Below, piece after piece: positions 24,827-33,593 of a stretch of DNA of 64,000 nt. A model generated the notes under the pieces. That model did not search any database. It had not been told where the DNA came from and saw nothing but the letters and a program-made list of their open reading frames with translations. This DNA comes from Amycolatopsis sp. MtRt-6. GTDB taxonomy: Bacteria > Actinomycetota > Actinomycetes > Mycobacteriales > Pseudonocardiaceae. Every line of letters starts with the position of its first letter. The first letter of the stretch is position 1. Location of the stretch: assembly GCF_017308975.1 (NCBI RefSeq), contig NZ_JADWPD010000043.1, positions 27,540 to 91,539 on the forward strand, read 5' to 3'. The position numbers and the translations under genes are program-made.

Positions 24827-26211
24827 CAGTCACCGAAGAAACGACGTCGCTGCAGCTGTCGCTGAGCGTCACCGCGGCCCGGACGCTGACCACGACGACG
24901 AAGTCGCTGCCGCAGATGCGCGGCATCACCACCCGCTGGCTGCTCTCGCAGCTGCCCTGGGTCGACGTCCCGGCCGGCAGCTACCGGGTCAACCGGCGCC
25001 TGACCTACACGGTGGGCGACGGCAAGGTCAGCTTCTACAACACCGGCGCGCGCGTGCAGGTGGTGCCCGCCGAGCTGACCGAACTGGCCCTGCTCCGCGG
25101 GTTCGGCGACGAAGAGGCGTTGCGCGCGCTCGCCGACGCCTTCGAACAACGCGAATACGAGCCGGGGGCGACGCTGTTTTCCGCCGGCGCGCCGCAGGAC
25201 ATGGTCGTGCTCGTCGCCCACGGCAAGGTCACGCGGCACGGCACCGGCGAGTACGGCGACGAGGTCCACCTCGGCACCGCGACCGACGGCGACCACTTCG
25301 GCGAGGAGCTCCTCGGCCGCGACCCGGGCACCTGGGCGTTCACCGCGCGCGCGGCGACCCGCGTCATCGCGCTGGTGCTGCCCGCCGCGGCGTACGCCCG
25401 GCTGAACGGCCGTTCCGAAGCCCTCCGCACGCACGTCGCGGAAGCACTCGCCCGGCCACGGAAACCCCAGAACGCCAAGGGCGAAGCCGCGATCGACCTG
25501 TCCGCCGGCCACGACGGCGAACCCGTCCTGCCCGGCACCTACGTCGACTACGACCCTTCGCCGCGTGAATACGACCTCGCCGTCGCGCAGACGGTGCTGC
25601 GGGTGCACAACCGCGTCGCCGACCTCTACAACCAGCCGATGAACCAGCTCGAGCAGCAGCTGCGGCTGACGGTGGAAGCCCTGCGGGAGCGGCAGGAGCA
25701 CGACCTGATCAACAACACCGACTTCGGGTTGCTGCACAACGCCGACCTCAAGCAGCGGCTCACCACCCGCACCGGCCCGCCGACCCCGCTGGACATGGAC
25801 GACCTGCTCTGCCGCCGCCGCAAGACCCGGTTCTTCCTCGCGCACCCGCGGGCGATCGCGGCGTTCGGCCGGGCGTGCACCGCCCACCGGGTGTACCCCG
25901 GCACGGCCGTCGTGGACGGCAAGCGCGTCACCGCGTGGCGCGGGGTGCCGATCCTGCCGTGCGACAAGATCCCGGTGAGCGCCGCGGGTTCGACGTCGAT
26001 CCTGGCCCTGCGCACGGGCGAGGACGACGCCGGCGTCATCGGCCTGCGGCCGGCGTCGCTGCCGGACGAGTACCAGCCCGGGCTGAACGTCCGGTTCACC
26101 GGCACCGACGAGCGCGCGGTGACCTCGTACCTGGTCAGCGCGTACCACTCCGCGGCCGTTCTGGTGCCGGACGCCCTCGGCGTGCTCGACGACGTCCAGA
26201 TCGGCCGCTGA
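24823..26211 (+). CDS. Family 2B encapsulin shell protein, subunit 2
   Basis: 462 residues from GTG 24823, overlapping the small gene's stop. It parallels subunit 1 throughout: TTTKSLPQMRGITTRWLL near the start, a cyclic-nucleotide-like insert (about residues 95-185, DGDHFGEELLGRD), RVADLYNQPMNQLEQQLRL, NNTDFGLLHNADL (about 296) and LPDEYQPGLNVRFTG near the end. The nucleotide pocket differs from subunit 1, so the two may respond to different ligands or have lost binding. Two non-identical 2B shell genes in tandem suggest a two-component shell like that reported for Streptomyces 2-MIB compartments. The stop overlaps the synthase start. Confidence 0.87.
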   Translation: MTVTEETTSLQLSLSVTAARTLTTTTKSLPQMRGITTRWLLSQLPWVDVPAGSYRVNRRLTYTVGDGKVSFYNTGARVQVVPAELTELALLRGFGDEEALRALADAFEQREYEPGATLFSAGAPQDMVVLVAHGKVTRHGTGEYGDEVHLGTATDGDHFGEELLGRDPGTWAFTARAATRVIALVLPAAAYARLNGRSEALRTHVAEALARPRKPQNAKGEAAIDLSAGHDGEPVLPGTYVDYDPSPREYDLAVAQTVLRVHNRVADLYNQPMNQLEQQLRLTVEALRERQEHDLINNTDFGLLHNADLKQRLTTRTGPPTPLDMDDLLCRRRKTRFFLAHPRAIAAFGRACTAHRVYPGTAVVDGKRVTAWRGVPILPCDKIPVSAAGSTSILALRTGEDDAGVIGLRPASLPDEYQPGLNVRFTGTDERAVTSYLVSAYHSAAVLVPDALGVLDDVQIGR

Positions 26212-27218
26212 TGACCACGATGAACACGCGCGCCGCGGCGCGTCCGCTCGCCGACGTCCTCGCGTGGAGCAAGGGCCTCGTCGACCCGGCGCTGCGGGCG
26301 GCCGCCAAGCGCCTGCCGGAGGCGACGCGGCGGGTCGCCTCCTACCACTTCGGCTGGCAGGACGCCCACGGGCGCGCGGCCACGGCGGACGGCGGCAAGG
26401 CGCTGCGGCCGGCGTTGGTGCTGCTGTGCGCGGAAGCCACGGGCCGGGACAGTGCCGACGCCGTCACCACTGCCGTCGCGGTCGAGCTGGTGCACAACTT
26501 TTCGCTGCTGCACGACGACGTCATGGACGGCGACACGACCCGGCGGCACCGCGCGACGGCGTGGACGGTGTTCGGCACCGGGCCGGCGATCCTGGCCGGG
26601 GACGCGTTGCTGAGCCTGGCGTTCGAAGTGCTGGCGCCGAGCGGGGCGGCGAACGCGCGGCTGCTGTCGGCGGCGACGCTGGCGTTGCTCGAAGGCCAGG
26701 CGGCGGACCTGGACTTCGAGCAACGCGAAGACGTCACCCCCGGCGAGTGCGTGCGCATGGCGGAGGGCAAGACGGCGGCCCTGCTGGGCGCGGCGTGCGC
26801 GCTCGGAGCGGGCGGCGACGACCGGTTCGGCGCGTTCGGCCGCGCGGCCGGCCTGGCGTTCCAGCACGTCGACGACCTGCTCGGCATCTGGGGCGACCCG
26901 GCCGTCACCGGCAAGCCGGTGTACTCGGACCTGCAGAACCGCAAGAAGTCCCTGCCGGTGGTGACGGCCCTGTGTTCCGGCACGACGGCCGGCGCGGACC
27001 TCGCCGCGCTCTACGCCCGGCGCGAACCCCTGGACGAGACCGACCTGGCCCGCGCGGCCGCCCTCGTCGAGGCCGCGGGCGGCCGCCAGTGGAGCCAGGC
27101 CCAGGCGGAAGCGTTGCTGGCCAAGGCCCTGCGCGAGCTCACCGCCGCGGCCCCGCCCTCCCGCGCCACCGCCGAACTCGCCGCCCTGGCCCGCCTGATC
27201 ACCACCCGAACCCACTGA
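26211..27218 (+). CDS. Polyprenyl (probably geranyl) diphosphate synthase, candidate encapsulin cargo
   Basis: 335 residues from ATG 26211, overlapping the shell-2 stop (TGATG). Trans-isoprenyl diphosphate synthase fold: GGKALRPALVLL, first Asp-rich motif LLHDDVMDGD (about residue 102), and second motif HVDDLLGIWGD (about residue 220) followed by GKPVYSDLQNRKKSLPV. It condenses IPP with an allylic diphosphate; chain length cannot be fixed by eye. The N-terminus (MTTMNTRAAARPLADVLAWSK) is short and lacks a GPTGLGT-like loading motif, which the small protein at 24644 carries instead. No terpene cyclase gene lies nearby, so the final product is unknown. Confidence 0.9.
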   Translation: MTTMNTRAAARPLADVLAWSKGLVDPALRAAAKRLPEATRRVASYHFGWQDAHGRAATADGGKALRPALVLLCAEATGRDSADAVTTAVAVELVHNFSLLHDDVMDGDTTRRHRATAWTVFGTGPAILAGDALLSLAFEVLAPSGAANARLLSAATLALLEGQAADLDFEQREDVTPGECVRMAEGKTAALLGAACALGAGGDDRFGAFGRAAGLAFQHVDDLLGIWGDPAVTGKPVYSDLQNRKKSLPVVTALCSGTTAGADLAALYARREPLDETDLARAAALVEAAGGRQWSQAQAEALLAKALRELTAAAPPSRATAELAALARLITTRTH

Positions 27219-27224
27219 AACGGG

Positions 27225-27368
27225 GCATCACGCGTGTCTGGAGGGGCATCACGCGTGATTGGGCGGGCATCACGCGTGATTGGCGGGGCATCACCGTGAT
27301 GCCCCTCTGATCACGCTTGATGCCTCCTCAATCACACGTGATGCCCGTGGGATCACGGGTGATGCCTC
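27225..27368. repeat. Clustered GGGCATCACGCGTGAT-type palindromic repeat, copy B
   Basis: Four direct units (GGGGCATCACGCGTG...) lead to a central hairpin GGGGCATCA-CCG-TGATGCCCC (27285-27305). Three units in inverted orientation follow (ATCACGCTTGATGCC, ATCACACGTGATGCCC, ATCACGGGTGATGCC). It fills the whole gap between the encapsulin operon and the converging CapA gene, as copy A does at 7765. Confidence 0.75.
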
Positions 27369-28496
27369 TTACCGGCCGGGGCGGGTGAGGCCGGACTTGT
27401 CGGCTCCGAGGCTCAGGATGGTCTTGTCCGTGTTGCGGAGGGCCTTGGTGACCGCGGCGGACGGCGGGGATGTCGACAAGTCGATCAGGCGGATCGGGGC
27501 TTCCAGCCGGACCAGGGTCGGGACGTACTCGGCCTTGTCGACCTTCCAGCGGTCGCCGTCGCGGACGAAGCGGAAGCGGGCCGCCGCGCCTTCTTCCGTG
27601 TCACCCTTGGGTTCCGAATGGCGGGCGACGCTGTTGCCGAGCCCGTAGGCCACCCACTTGTCGCCGATCTTCTCGAACGGCTGGACCACGTGGGCGTGGT
27701 GGCCGACGATCAGGTCGACGTCGTCCGACGCCAGGATCCGCTTGGCCTGCGACCGCTGCTCGGCCGTCGGGTCGTGCCGGTACTCCACACCCCAGTGCAG
27801 GCTCGCGATCACGACCTGCGCGCCGGCTTCGCGGGCCTTGCGCGCCTCCGCCAGCACCTCGTCGACGTCGATCTGGTTGGCCAGCCACGGTTTCCCGGCC
27901 GGCACCTTGATGCCGTTGAACCCGAAGCTGTACGACACCTGGGCGACCTTGACGCCGTGGACGTCCATGACCAGCGGCTTCGCGGCCTCGGCGGCCGACC
28001 GGGCCGAGCCGGTGTGCTTGACGCCGATGGCGTCGAGCTTGTCCAGCGTGCGGGTGACGCCGTCGGCGCCCTGGTCGATGGTGTGGTTGGACGACGTCGA
28101 GCAGGTGTCGTAGCCGGTGTCCTTGAGCGCGTCGGCGATCTCCGGCGGCGCACTGAACGACGGGTAGCCGCTGTACGGCCCGCCTTCCGGCGCCAGCGGC
28201 GTCTCGAGGTGGCAGATCCCGAGGTCGGCGCCGGAGATCAGCGGCTTGATCCCGGCCAGCAGCGGCCGGTAGTCGATCTTCCCGCCGCCGTCGGCCTCGG
28301 CCTGCTCGGTCAGCGCCGGGTGGATCAGGACGTCACCGGTGGCGATGACGCTGAACGAGCCCTCGGGGGCGGCGGCACTCGAGGTGCCCGCCTCGGGAAA
28401 GGGCGTCGGCGCCGGCCCCTGCTGCTGCGGCGGGCTGCTGCAAGCGGCCACCAGGACGGCGACTCCGGCGAGCGCGGCGACGCGGTGCTTCGTCAT
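27369..28496 (-). CDS. CapA/PgsA-like metallophosphatase lipoprotein
   Basis: 375 residues from ATG 28496, with AGGGGT upstream. A lipobox VAAC near residue 17 anchors it outside the membrane, followed by a Pro/Gln linker. The calcineurin-like domain of the CapA family runs from SFSVIATGDVLIHPAL (metal-binding Asp) through CHLETPLAPEGG, TSSNHTIDQGADG, VASLHWGVEYRHDPT and IVGHHAHVVQPFEKIGDKWVAYGLGN. CapA relatives act in poly-gamma-glutamate or capsule assembly, but many actinobacterial members stand alone as envelope phosphoesterases. No pgs genes adjoin it, so its substrate is open. Confidence 0.87.
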   Translation of the reverse strand: MTKHRVAALAGVAVLVAACSSPPQQQGPAPTPFPEAGTSSAAAPEGSFSVIATGDVLIHPALTEQAEADGGGKIDYRPLLAGIKPLISGADLGICHLETPLAPEGGPYSGYPSFSAPPEIADALKDTGYDTCSTSSNHTIDQGADGVTRTLDKLDAIGVKHTGSARSAAEAAKPLVMDVHGVKVAQVSYSFGFNGIKVPAGKPWLANQIDVDEVLAEARKAREAGAQVVIASLHWGVEYRHDPTAEQRSQAKRILASDDVDLIVGHHAHVVQPFEKIGDKWVAYGLGNSVARHSEPKGDTEEGAAARFRFVRDGDRWKVDKAEYVPTLVRLEAPIRLIDLSTSPPSAAVTKALRNTDKTILSLGADKSGLTRPGR

Positions 28497-28725
28497 CGGT
28501 ACCCCTAACGAGTGATCCGGCCATCCTGCCAGCCCGGAGAATCGGACAGCCACGCCGTCCGGGCCCGCGATGAAACTTCCACCACAGTCGACAACACCGA
28601 TCAGAACATCAGCACGAGACAAAACCGGACAACGCGCAGCCCAGGGTGGAAAAAATACGATAAATGACCCCCATCGACGCGACGGCGTGACTACACAGAG
28701 TAGGTCTCGCTCCGCTAACTGCGCC

Positions 28726-28755
28726 TTGACGCTCCTCGAAGGGGTGTTTTGTAAT
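28726..28755 (+). promoter_or_regulatory. Promoter candidate of the arabinose-type ABC operon
   Basis: TTGACG (28726-28731), 18 bases, TGTAAT (28750-28755), 59 bases before the ATG at 28814. The GntR regulator encoded at the operon end may act here, but I see no clear palindrome in the 28497-28813 gap. Confidence 0.45.
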
Positions 28756-28813
28756 ACGAGTCACTTCCCGACCCGATCCGATCCACTCGACCTCGGCCCC
28801 ATGGGAGTACTCG

Positions 28814-29839
28814 ATGTCCACATACCCGCACAGGTTCCGGACCTGGCGCGTTGTTGGTTGTTGTTTGATTTCCGGCGCCTTGCTGGCGTCCTGCTCCTCC
28901 GGAAAAGACACCGCGGCGCCCCAGCAGCAGGCGCCCGCCAACGGCAAGATCACCCTGTACTACCTGCAGAAACAGGGTGACCAGCAGTACTTCGTCGAGC
29001 AGGCGCAGGGGGCACAGGAGAAGGCGAAGGAGCTCGGCGTCGAGCTCAAGGTGGTCAACCTCGGCCAGGACGCCAACAAGGCGATCACCGAGCTGGACGC
29101 CGCGGTCGCCCAGGGCGCCAACGGCATCGCCATCGTCGTCCCGGACCAGGCGATCGGCCCGCAGGTGATCGACAAGGCCAGGAGCGCGGGCATCCCGCTG
29201 ATCGCCTCGGACGACGTCATCAAGGACGGCACCGGTGCGAAGGCCCCGTTCGTCGGCTTCAACGGCAGCCAGATGGGCGACTCGGTCGGCACCGAGGCCG
29301 GGAAGCTGTTCAAGGCCGCGGGCTGGGCCGCCGCCGACACGAAGATCATCAGCGCCTACAAGCAGGACCTGACCGTCTGCACCGACCGCGTCAACGCCGC
29401 GAAGGCCGCGTTCGCCAAGGCCGCGGGCGCCGACGTCCAGGTCATCGACGTCGGCACCGACAACTCCCCCGTCGACGCGCAGAACCGCTCCGGCGCGGTG
29501 ATCGGCTCGAACCCGGGCGTCAAGCACTGGGTCGTCTGGGGCTGCAACGACGAGAACGAGACCGGTGTCGTGACCGCGCTGGCCAACTCCGGCGTGACGC
29601 CGGACAACATCATCGGCGTCGGGCTCGGCGCGTACCTCGACTGCAAGGACTGGGCCGCCGGCAAGGACACCGGCAACAAGGCCGCGCTCTACATCTCCGG
29701 CGCCGAGGTCGGCCGCTCGGCGATCCAGGTGCTGGTCGACAAGGTCAAGAACGGCAAGGAACTGCCCGCCGAGACGATCGCCAAGACCACGATCGTCAAC
29801 AAGGACAACTACAAGCAGGCCGGCGTCAACTGCACCTGA
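28814..29839 (+). CDS. Arabinose-type ABC sugar-binding lipoprotein
   Basis: 341 residues; GGGAG precedes the ATG. A lipobox LASC at about residue 26 gives a lipid-anchored substrate receptor. Periplasmic-binding class 1 fold: ITLYYLQKQGDQQYFVEQAQGA, GIAIVVPDQAIGP, GIPLIASDDVI, and VVWGCNDENETGVVTALANSG followed by IIGVGLGAYL. These segments are closest to AraF-type L-arabinose receptors. It is first in the operon with its ATPase, permease and a FadR-type regulator. A perfect hairpin after the stop probably raises its level over the membrane parts. Confidence 0.87.
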   Translation: MSTYPHRFRTWRVVGCCLISGALLASCSSGKDTAAPQQQAPANGKITLYYLQKQGDQQYFVEQAQGAQEKAKELGVELKVVNLGQDANKAITELDAAVAQGANGIAIVVPDQAIGPQVIDKARSAGIPLIASDDVIKDGTGAKAPFVGFNGSQMGDSVGTEAGKLFKAAGWAAADTKIISAYKQDLTVCTDRVNAAKAAFAKAAGADVQVIDVGTDNSPVDAQNRSGAVIGSNPGVKHWVVWGCNDENETGVVTALANSGVTPDNIIGVGLGAYLDCKDWAAGKDTGNKAALYISGAEVGRSAIQVLVDKVKNGKELPAETIAKTTIVNKDNYKQAGVNCT

Positions 29840-29848
29840 CCGCCTTCC

Positions 29849-29878
29849 CGCGCCCGGCACTCGGCAGTGCCGGGCGCG
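29849..29878 (+). terminator. Intra-operon hairpin after the binding-protein gene
   Basis: Perfect 13-bp stem CGCGCCCGGCACT / AGTGCCGGGCGCG with a four-base loop, between the receptor and ATPase genes of one operon. It is a likely partial terminator or 3'-end protector. Confidence 0.75.
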
Positions 29879-29901
29879 GCCCGTCCGCCGAAGGGCCGCG
29901 A

Positions 29902-31440
29902 ATGTCCGCCTCTCCTCCCGCGCTCGCCGTCGAGGGCATCGGCAAGCGCTTCTCCGGTGTCACCGCCCTCGACGACGTCTCCCTGGAGTTCCGCGCCGGC
30001 GAAGTCCTGGCCCTGATGGGCGAAAACGGCGCCGGCAAGTCGACGCTGCTGCGCGTGCTGTCCGGCGACCAGGGCCCGGACGACGGCCGGCTGCTCCTGG
30101 ACGGCACCGAGGTCGCCTTCGACACCCCGCGCGCGGCGATGGCCGCCGGGGTGCGCGTGATCTACCAGGAACCCGAGATCATCCCGCACGTTTCGGTGGC
30201 GGAGAACGTCTTCGTCGGCGAACTCCCCGCGAAGGTCCGCGTGTTCAGCCGCCGCACGCTCACCCAGGCGACGCACGACGCGCTCGCCGAGTACGGCTTC
30301 GAAGGCGTCCTGAACCCGGCGGCGCTCGGTGTCGCCCTCTCCCCCGCGCAGCGCCAGCTCGTCGAGATCCTGCGCGTGCTCACCGCGGCCACGCCGCCGC
30401 GGGTGATCGCGTTCGACGAGCCGACGTCGTCGCTGTCGGAGCACGAGGTCGAGGCGTTGTTCCGGCTGATCGGGCGGCTGCGCGACAGCGGGGTCGCGGT
30501 CGTCTACGTCTCGCACCGGATGAAAGAGATCTTCCGGCTCGCCGACCGCGTCGCGGTGCTGCGCGACGGCAAGCTCGTCGGCGTCCAGCAGGCCGCGGAG
30601 ACCGACGAAGCCGGCCTGGTCCGGATGATGATCGGCCGCGACCTCTCGGCCCTGGAACGCCGGACCACCCAGGACACCGGCGACGTCGTGCTGAAGCTGG
30701 CCGACGTCACGACCGACGACGTCACCGGCATCTCGCTGCAGGTCCGCGCGGGCGAGGTCGTCTGCCTGGCCGGCCTGGTCGGCGCCGGGCGCTCCGAGCT
30801 GGCCCGCGCGATCGTCGGCGACCTGCCGATCCGGTCCGGGACCGTGGAACTCGCCGGGAAACGGCTGCGCGCGCACAACCCGGGTGACGCCGTCAAGGCA
30901 GGCATCGGCTTCGCGCCCGAAGAGCGCAAGACGGACGCGTTGCTCATGCAGCGGTCCGTACGCGACAACGTCTCCATCGCCGTCCTGGACCGCCTTCGCC
31001 GCTTCAGGATCGTGAAGCGGGCGAAGGAACGCGCGCTCGTCGAGGAGTACGTACGCGAGCTTCGCGTGCGGACGCCGTCGATGGAGCAGGAGGTCCGCAA
31101 GCTCTCCGGCGGCAACCAGCAGAAAGCCGTCCTCGCGCGCTGGCTCGCGCGGCGGCCGAAGCTGCTGATCCTCGACGAGCCGACGCGCGGCGTCGACGTC
31201 GGCGCGAAGGCCGAGATCTACCGGATCATCGACGGCCTCGCCGCGGAGGGCATCGCGCTGCTGGTCATCTCCTCCGACCTGCCCGAGGTGCTGACGCTGG
31301 CCGACCGCATCCTCGTCATGCGCGCCGGGCGGCTCGCGGGCGAGATCGGCCGCGAGGAGGCGACCGAGGAAGCCGTGCTGACCCTCGCCATCCCCGAAAC
31401 CGAACCAGCCGTGGACGACGCCCAGGAGATCGGCGCATGA
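29902..31440 (+). CDS. Sugar ABC transporter ATPase with two nucleotide-binding domains (AraG/RbsA type)
   Basis: 512 residues with duplicated ABC domains. The first has Walker A GENGAGKST (about residue 40), the signature LSPAQRQLVEILR in place of LSGGQ, and FDEPTSSLS. The second keeps only a degenerate P-loop GLVGAGRSE (about 290) but a good LSGGNQQKAVLARWL and LDEPTRGVD. Asymmetric domains are normal for this carbohydrate-uptake class 2. It powers import of the sugar bound by the protein at 28814. Its stop overlaps the permease start. Confidence 0.93.
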   Translation: MSASPPALAVEGIGKRFSGVTALDDVSLEFRAGEVLALMGENGAGKSTLLRVLSGDQGPDDGRLLLDGTEVAFDTPRAAMAAGVRVIYQEPEIIPHVSVAENVFVGELPAKVRVFSRRTLTQATHDALAEYGFEGVLNPAALGVALSPAQRQLVEILRVLTAATPPRVIAFDEPTSSLSEHEVEALFRLIGRLRDSGVAVVYVSHRMKEIFRLADRVAVLRDGKLVGVQQAAETDEAGLVRMMIGRDLSALERRTTQDTGDVVLKLADVTTDDVTGISLQVRAGEVVCLAGLVGAGRSELARAIVGDLPIRSGTVELAGKRLRAHNPGDAVKAGIGFAPEERKTDALLMQRSVRDNVSIAVLDRLRRFRIVKRAKERALVEEYVRELRVRTPSMEQEVRKLSGGNQQKAVLARWLARRPKLLILDEPTRGVDVGAKAEIYRIIDGLAAEGIALLVISSDLPEVLTLADRILVMRAGRLAGEIGREEATEEAVLTLAIPETEPAVDDAQEIGA

Positions 31441-32462
31441 GTACTCCCACCAAGGAAACGTCGGCCCCTGCTGCCCCGGCGAAGCCGAGCACCGCGCACC
31501 GGGTGCTGACCGGCATCGGCGTGCAGAACTCCAGCCTGATCATCACGCTGATCGCGCTGGTGATCCTGCTGAGCGTGCTGAACGAGAACTTCTTCCGCAC
31601 CAACAACCTGCTGCTGATCGGCAGCGCGATCACCATCATGGGCCTGCTCGCCCTCGTCCAGACCCTGGTGATCGTCCTGGGCGCGCTGGACATCTCGGTC
31701 GGCTCGATGGCCGGGCTCGCGTCGGTCGTCTCGGCGATGGTGTTCACCTCCACCGGCAACTCCGAGGCCGGCATCCTCGCCGCGGTCGGCGTCGGCATCC
31801 TGTGCGGCCTGGTCAACGGCATGATCATCATCTTCGGCCGGGTCAACCCGGTGGTCGCGACGCTGGCCATGCTGGCCACCTACAAGGGCATCGCCCAGGT
31901 GATCTCGGACGGCAAGGCGCAGGGCTACACCGGCGGCGACGACCTGTTCATCTTCCTGGCCAAGGGGTCCGTGCTCGGGCTGCCGTCGCTGGTGTGGGTG
32001 TTCCTGATCGTCGCGGCGCTGCTGCACTTCCTGCTCAAGTACACCGACATCGGCCGCAACGTCTACGCTATCGGCGGCAACGACACCGCCGCGCGGCTGG
32101 CCGGCATCAACATCAACCGGTACATCATCGGCGTCTACGCACTGGTCGGCGTGGTCGCGGCGATCGCGGGCGTGCTGATCACCGCGCGCACCGGCTCCGG
32201 CCAGCCGACGTCCGGTTCGGAAGGCCTGGAGCTGCAGGCGGTCACCGGCGCCGCGCTCGGCGGCACGATGCTCAAGGGCGGCCGCGGGTCGATCATTTCG
32301 ACGGTGCTCGCGGTGATCATCCTCGGCGTGCTCGACAACGGCATGTCGGGGCTGGGCATCAACCCGTTCTGGCAGAACGTCGCCCACGGCGCCCTGCTGG
32401 TGATCGCGGTCGTGCTGCAGCAGCTGCGCAGCGGGGAACGGCGCGTCGGCCTGCCCGAGTGA
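31437..32462 (+). CDS. Sugar ABC transporter permease (AraH/RbsC type)
   Basis: 341 residues; the ATG at 31437 overlaps the ATPase stop. About nine to ten hydrophobic helices. Family landmarks are LGALDISVGSMAGLASVVSAM, VATLAMLATYKGIAQ and VYAIGGNDTAARLAGININR (coupling-helix region), then GSEGLELQAVTGAALGGTMLKGGRGS near the end. It forms the homodimeric membrane channel of the transporter. Its stop overlaps the start of the regulator gene. Confidence 0.92.
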   Translation: MSTPTKETSAPAAPAKPSTAHRVLTGIGVQNSSLIITLIALVILLSVLNENFFRTNNLLLIGSAITIMGLLALVQTLVIVLGALDISVGSMAGLASVVSAMVFTSTGNSEAGILAAVGVGILCGLVNGMIIIFGRVNPVVATLAMLATYKGIAQVISDGKAQGYTGGDDLFIFLAKGSVLGLPSLVWVFLIVAALLHFLLKYTDIGRNVYAIGGNDTAARLAGININRYIIGVYALVGVVAAIAGVLITARTGSGQPTSGSEGLELQAVTGAALGGTMLKGGRGSIISTVLAVIILGVLDNGMSGLGINPFWQNVAHGALLVIAVVLQQLRSGERRVGLPE

Positions 32463-33097
32463 ACCTCCACGCCCGCATCGTGGACGAGCTGGGCAGGCTC
32501 ATCGTCGAAGGCGTCCTCGGGGACGGGCAGCCGCTCGTCCCCGAGGAGCTCGGCCGCCGGTTCTCCGCGTCCCGCACGGTGGTCCGCGAGGCGTTGCGCG
32601 TGCTGGAGTCCAAGGGCATGGTGACCGCGCGGCCGCGGGTGGGGACCTGGACACTCCCGCCCGAGGCGTGGGACGCGATCGACCCGGACGTCATCGCCTG
32701 GCGCGTCGCCGGCCCGGACGGCCACGAACACCTGCGCGAGCTGGTCGAACTGCGGCTGGCCATCGAACCGCAGGCGGCGCGGCTGGCCGCGCGGCACCGG
32801 CGTCCCGGCGAACTGGCGGCGATGGCGGCGGCCTACGCGCTGATGGCCGACGCCGCCGACGCGGAGGCCTTCCGCGCCGCCGACGCGCAGTTCCACGCGG
32901 CACTGGTCCGCGCGTCGGGCAACGCGCTGATCGCGCAGCTGCAGGTGCCGGTGGTGGCGGCCCTGCGGGCGCGGGGCGAACCGGCGGACACGCTCGCCGC
33001 GCATTCCCGCGTGCTCACGCAGGTGCTGGCGAAGAACGCCGACGACGCCGAGTCGGCGGCCCGCCGGCTGCTGGAAACCGTTGCGGCGTACCGGTGA
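32459..33097 (+). CDS. GntR/FadR-type transcriptional regulator
   Basis: 212 residues from GTG 32459, overlapping the permease stop (GTGA). An N-terminal winged helix reads LVPEELGRRFSASRTVVREALRVLESKGMV, and the helical FCD ligand domain has LRELVELRLAIEPQAARLAARH, then HAALVRASGNALI. FadR-type FCD domains bind small acids or sugars through metal ligands (the Glu/Asp and His positions are partly visible). As the last gene of the sugar-uptake operon it probably controls the operon in response to the imported sugar or a catabolite such as an aldonate. Confidence 0.87.
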   Translation: MNLHARIVDELGRLIVEGVLGDGQPLVPEELGRRFSASRTVVREALRVLESKGMVTARPRVGTWTLPPEAWDAIDPDVIAWRVAGPDGHEHLRELVELRLAIEPQAARLAARHRRPGELAAMAAAYALMADAADAEAFRAADAQFHAALVRASGNALIAQLQVPVVAALRARGEPADTLAAHSRVLTQVLAKNADDAESAARRLLETVAAYR

Positions 33098-33148
33098 TCG
33101 GAGGACACCACGGCTTACGGCGTGGGCGCGTTCCGCCCGGCGCTCGGC

Positions 33149-33457
33149 TCAGAAACGGGACCGGACATTCGCCAGATCGATGACCGACATTTCACTGCCC
33201 GATTCGAGCAGATAGGTGCCGTTCTCGTCGACGAACCCGCCCATGGCCGCGCTTTTGACCAGTGCTCCGTACACGTGGTACCAGTGCCAGGCCGTCTTGG
33301 CGTCGGTCGCCCTCTGGGCTGCGGTGAGCAGGGCCAGCGCCGCCGCCTCCTCGCAGGACGTCGGCGTCTGCGCGGTGGTCACCTCCAAGGGGGACAGCGT
33401 TTCCCCGCCGGCCGGGACGTACTTTTCCGCGGCAGCCTGAATACGGTTCACCATCAT
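33149..33457 (-). CDS. Small uncharacterised protein (about 102 residues)
   Basis: The start is uncertain among GTG 33466, ATG 33457, ATG 33454 and GTG 33451. ATG 33457 lies eight bases after AAGG, the best spacing. I do not recognise the family. The N-terminus (VNRIQAAAEKYVPAGGETLSP) recalls that of the small protein at 50404 (MNRIETAAQHLAPGTELEP). Both then have a Ser-Cys and an AAQRAT/TAERAT stretch, so they may be distant paralogues. It is helical in character, without signal peptide or membrane segment, and has one Cys. Confidence 0.6.
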   Translation of the reverse strand: MMVNRIQAAAEKYVPAGGETLSPLEVTTAQTPTSCEEAAALALLTAAQRATDAKTAWHWYHVYGALVKSAAMGGFVDENGTYLLESGSEMSVIDLANVRSRF

Positions 33458-33593
33458 CTCTTTCACCTTGTTTTGTCCGGAAGAAAGCCGCTACGCGCAG
33501 CAAATCAACAATGTTCGGTGAAGGCGAGCTTAGTTGGCGCCGGCCGCACGCACACCCTCCGATGTGAGGATTTGCCGGCCACCGTTTCCGGCT

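Noticed and set aside
31802..33097. 431-codon frame that includes the GntR regulator
   Set aside because: Its first 219 codons lie over the permease in another frame; the true gene begins at GTG 32459 overlapping the permease stop.
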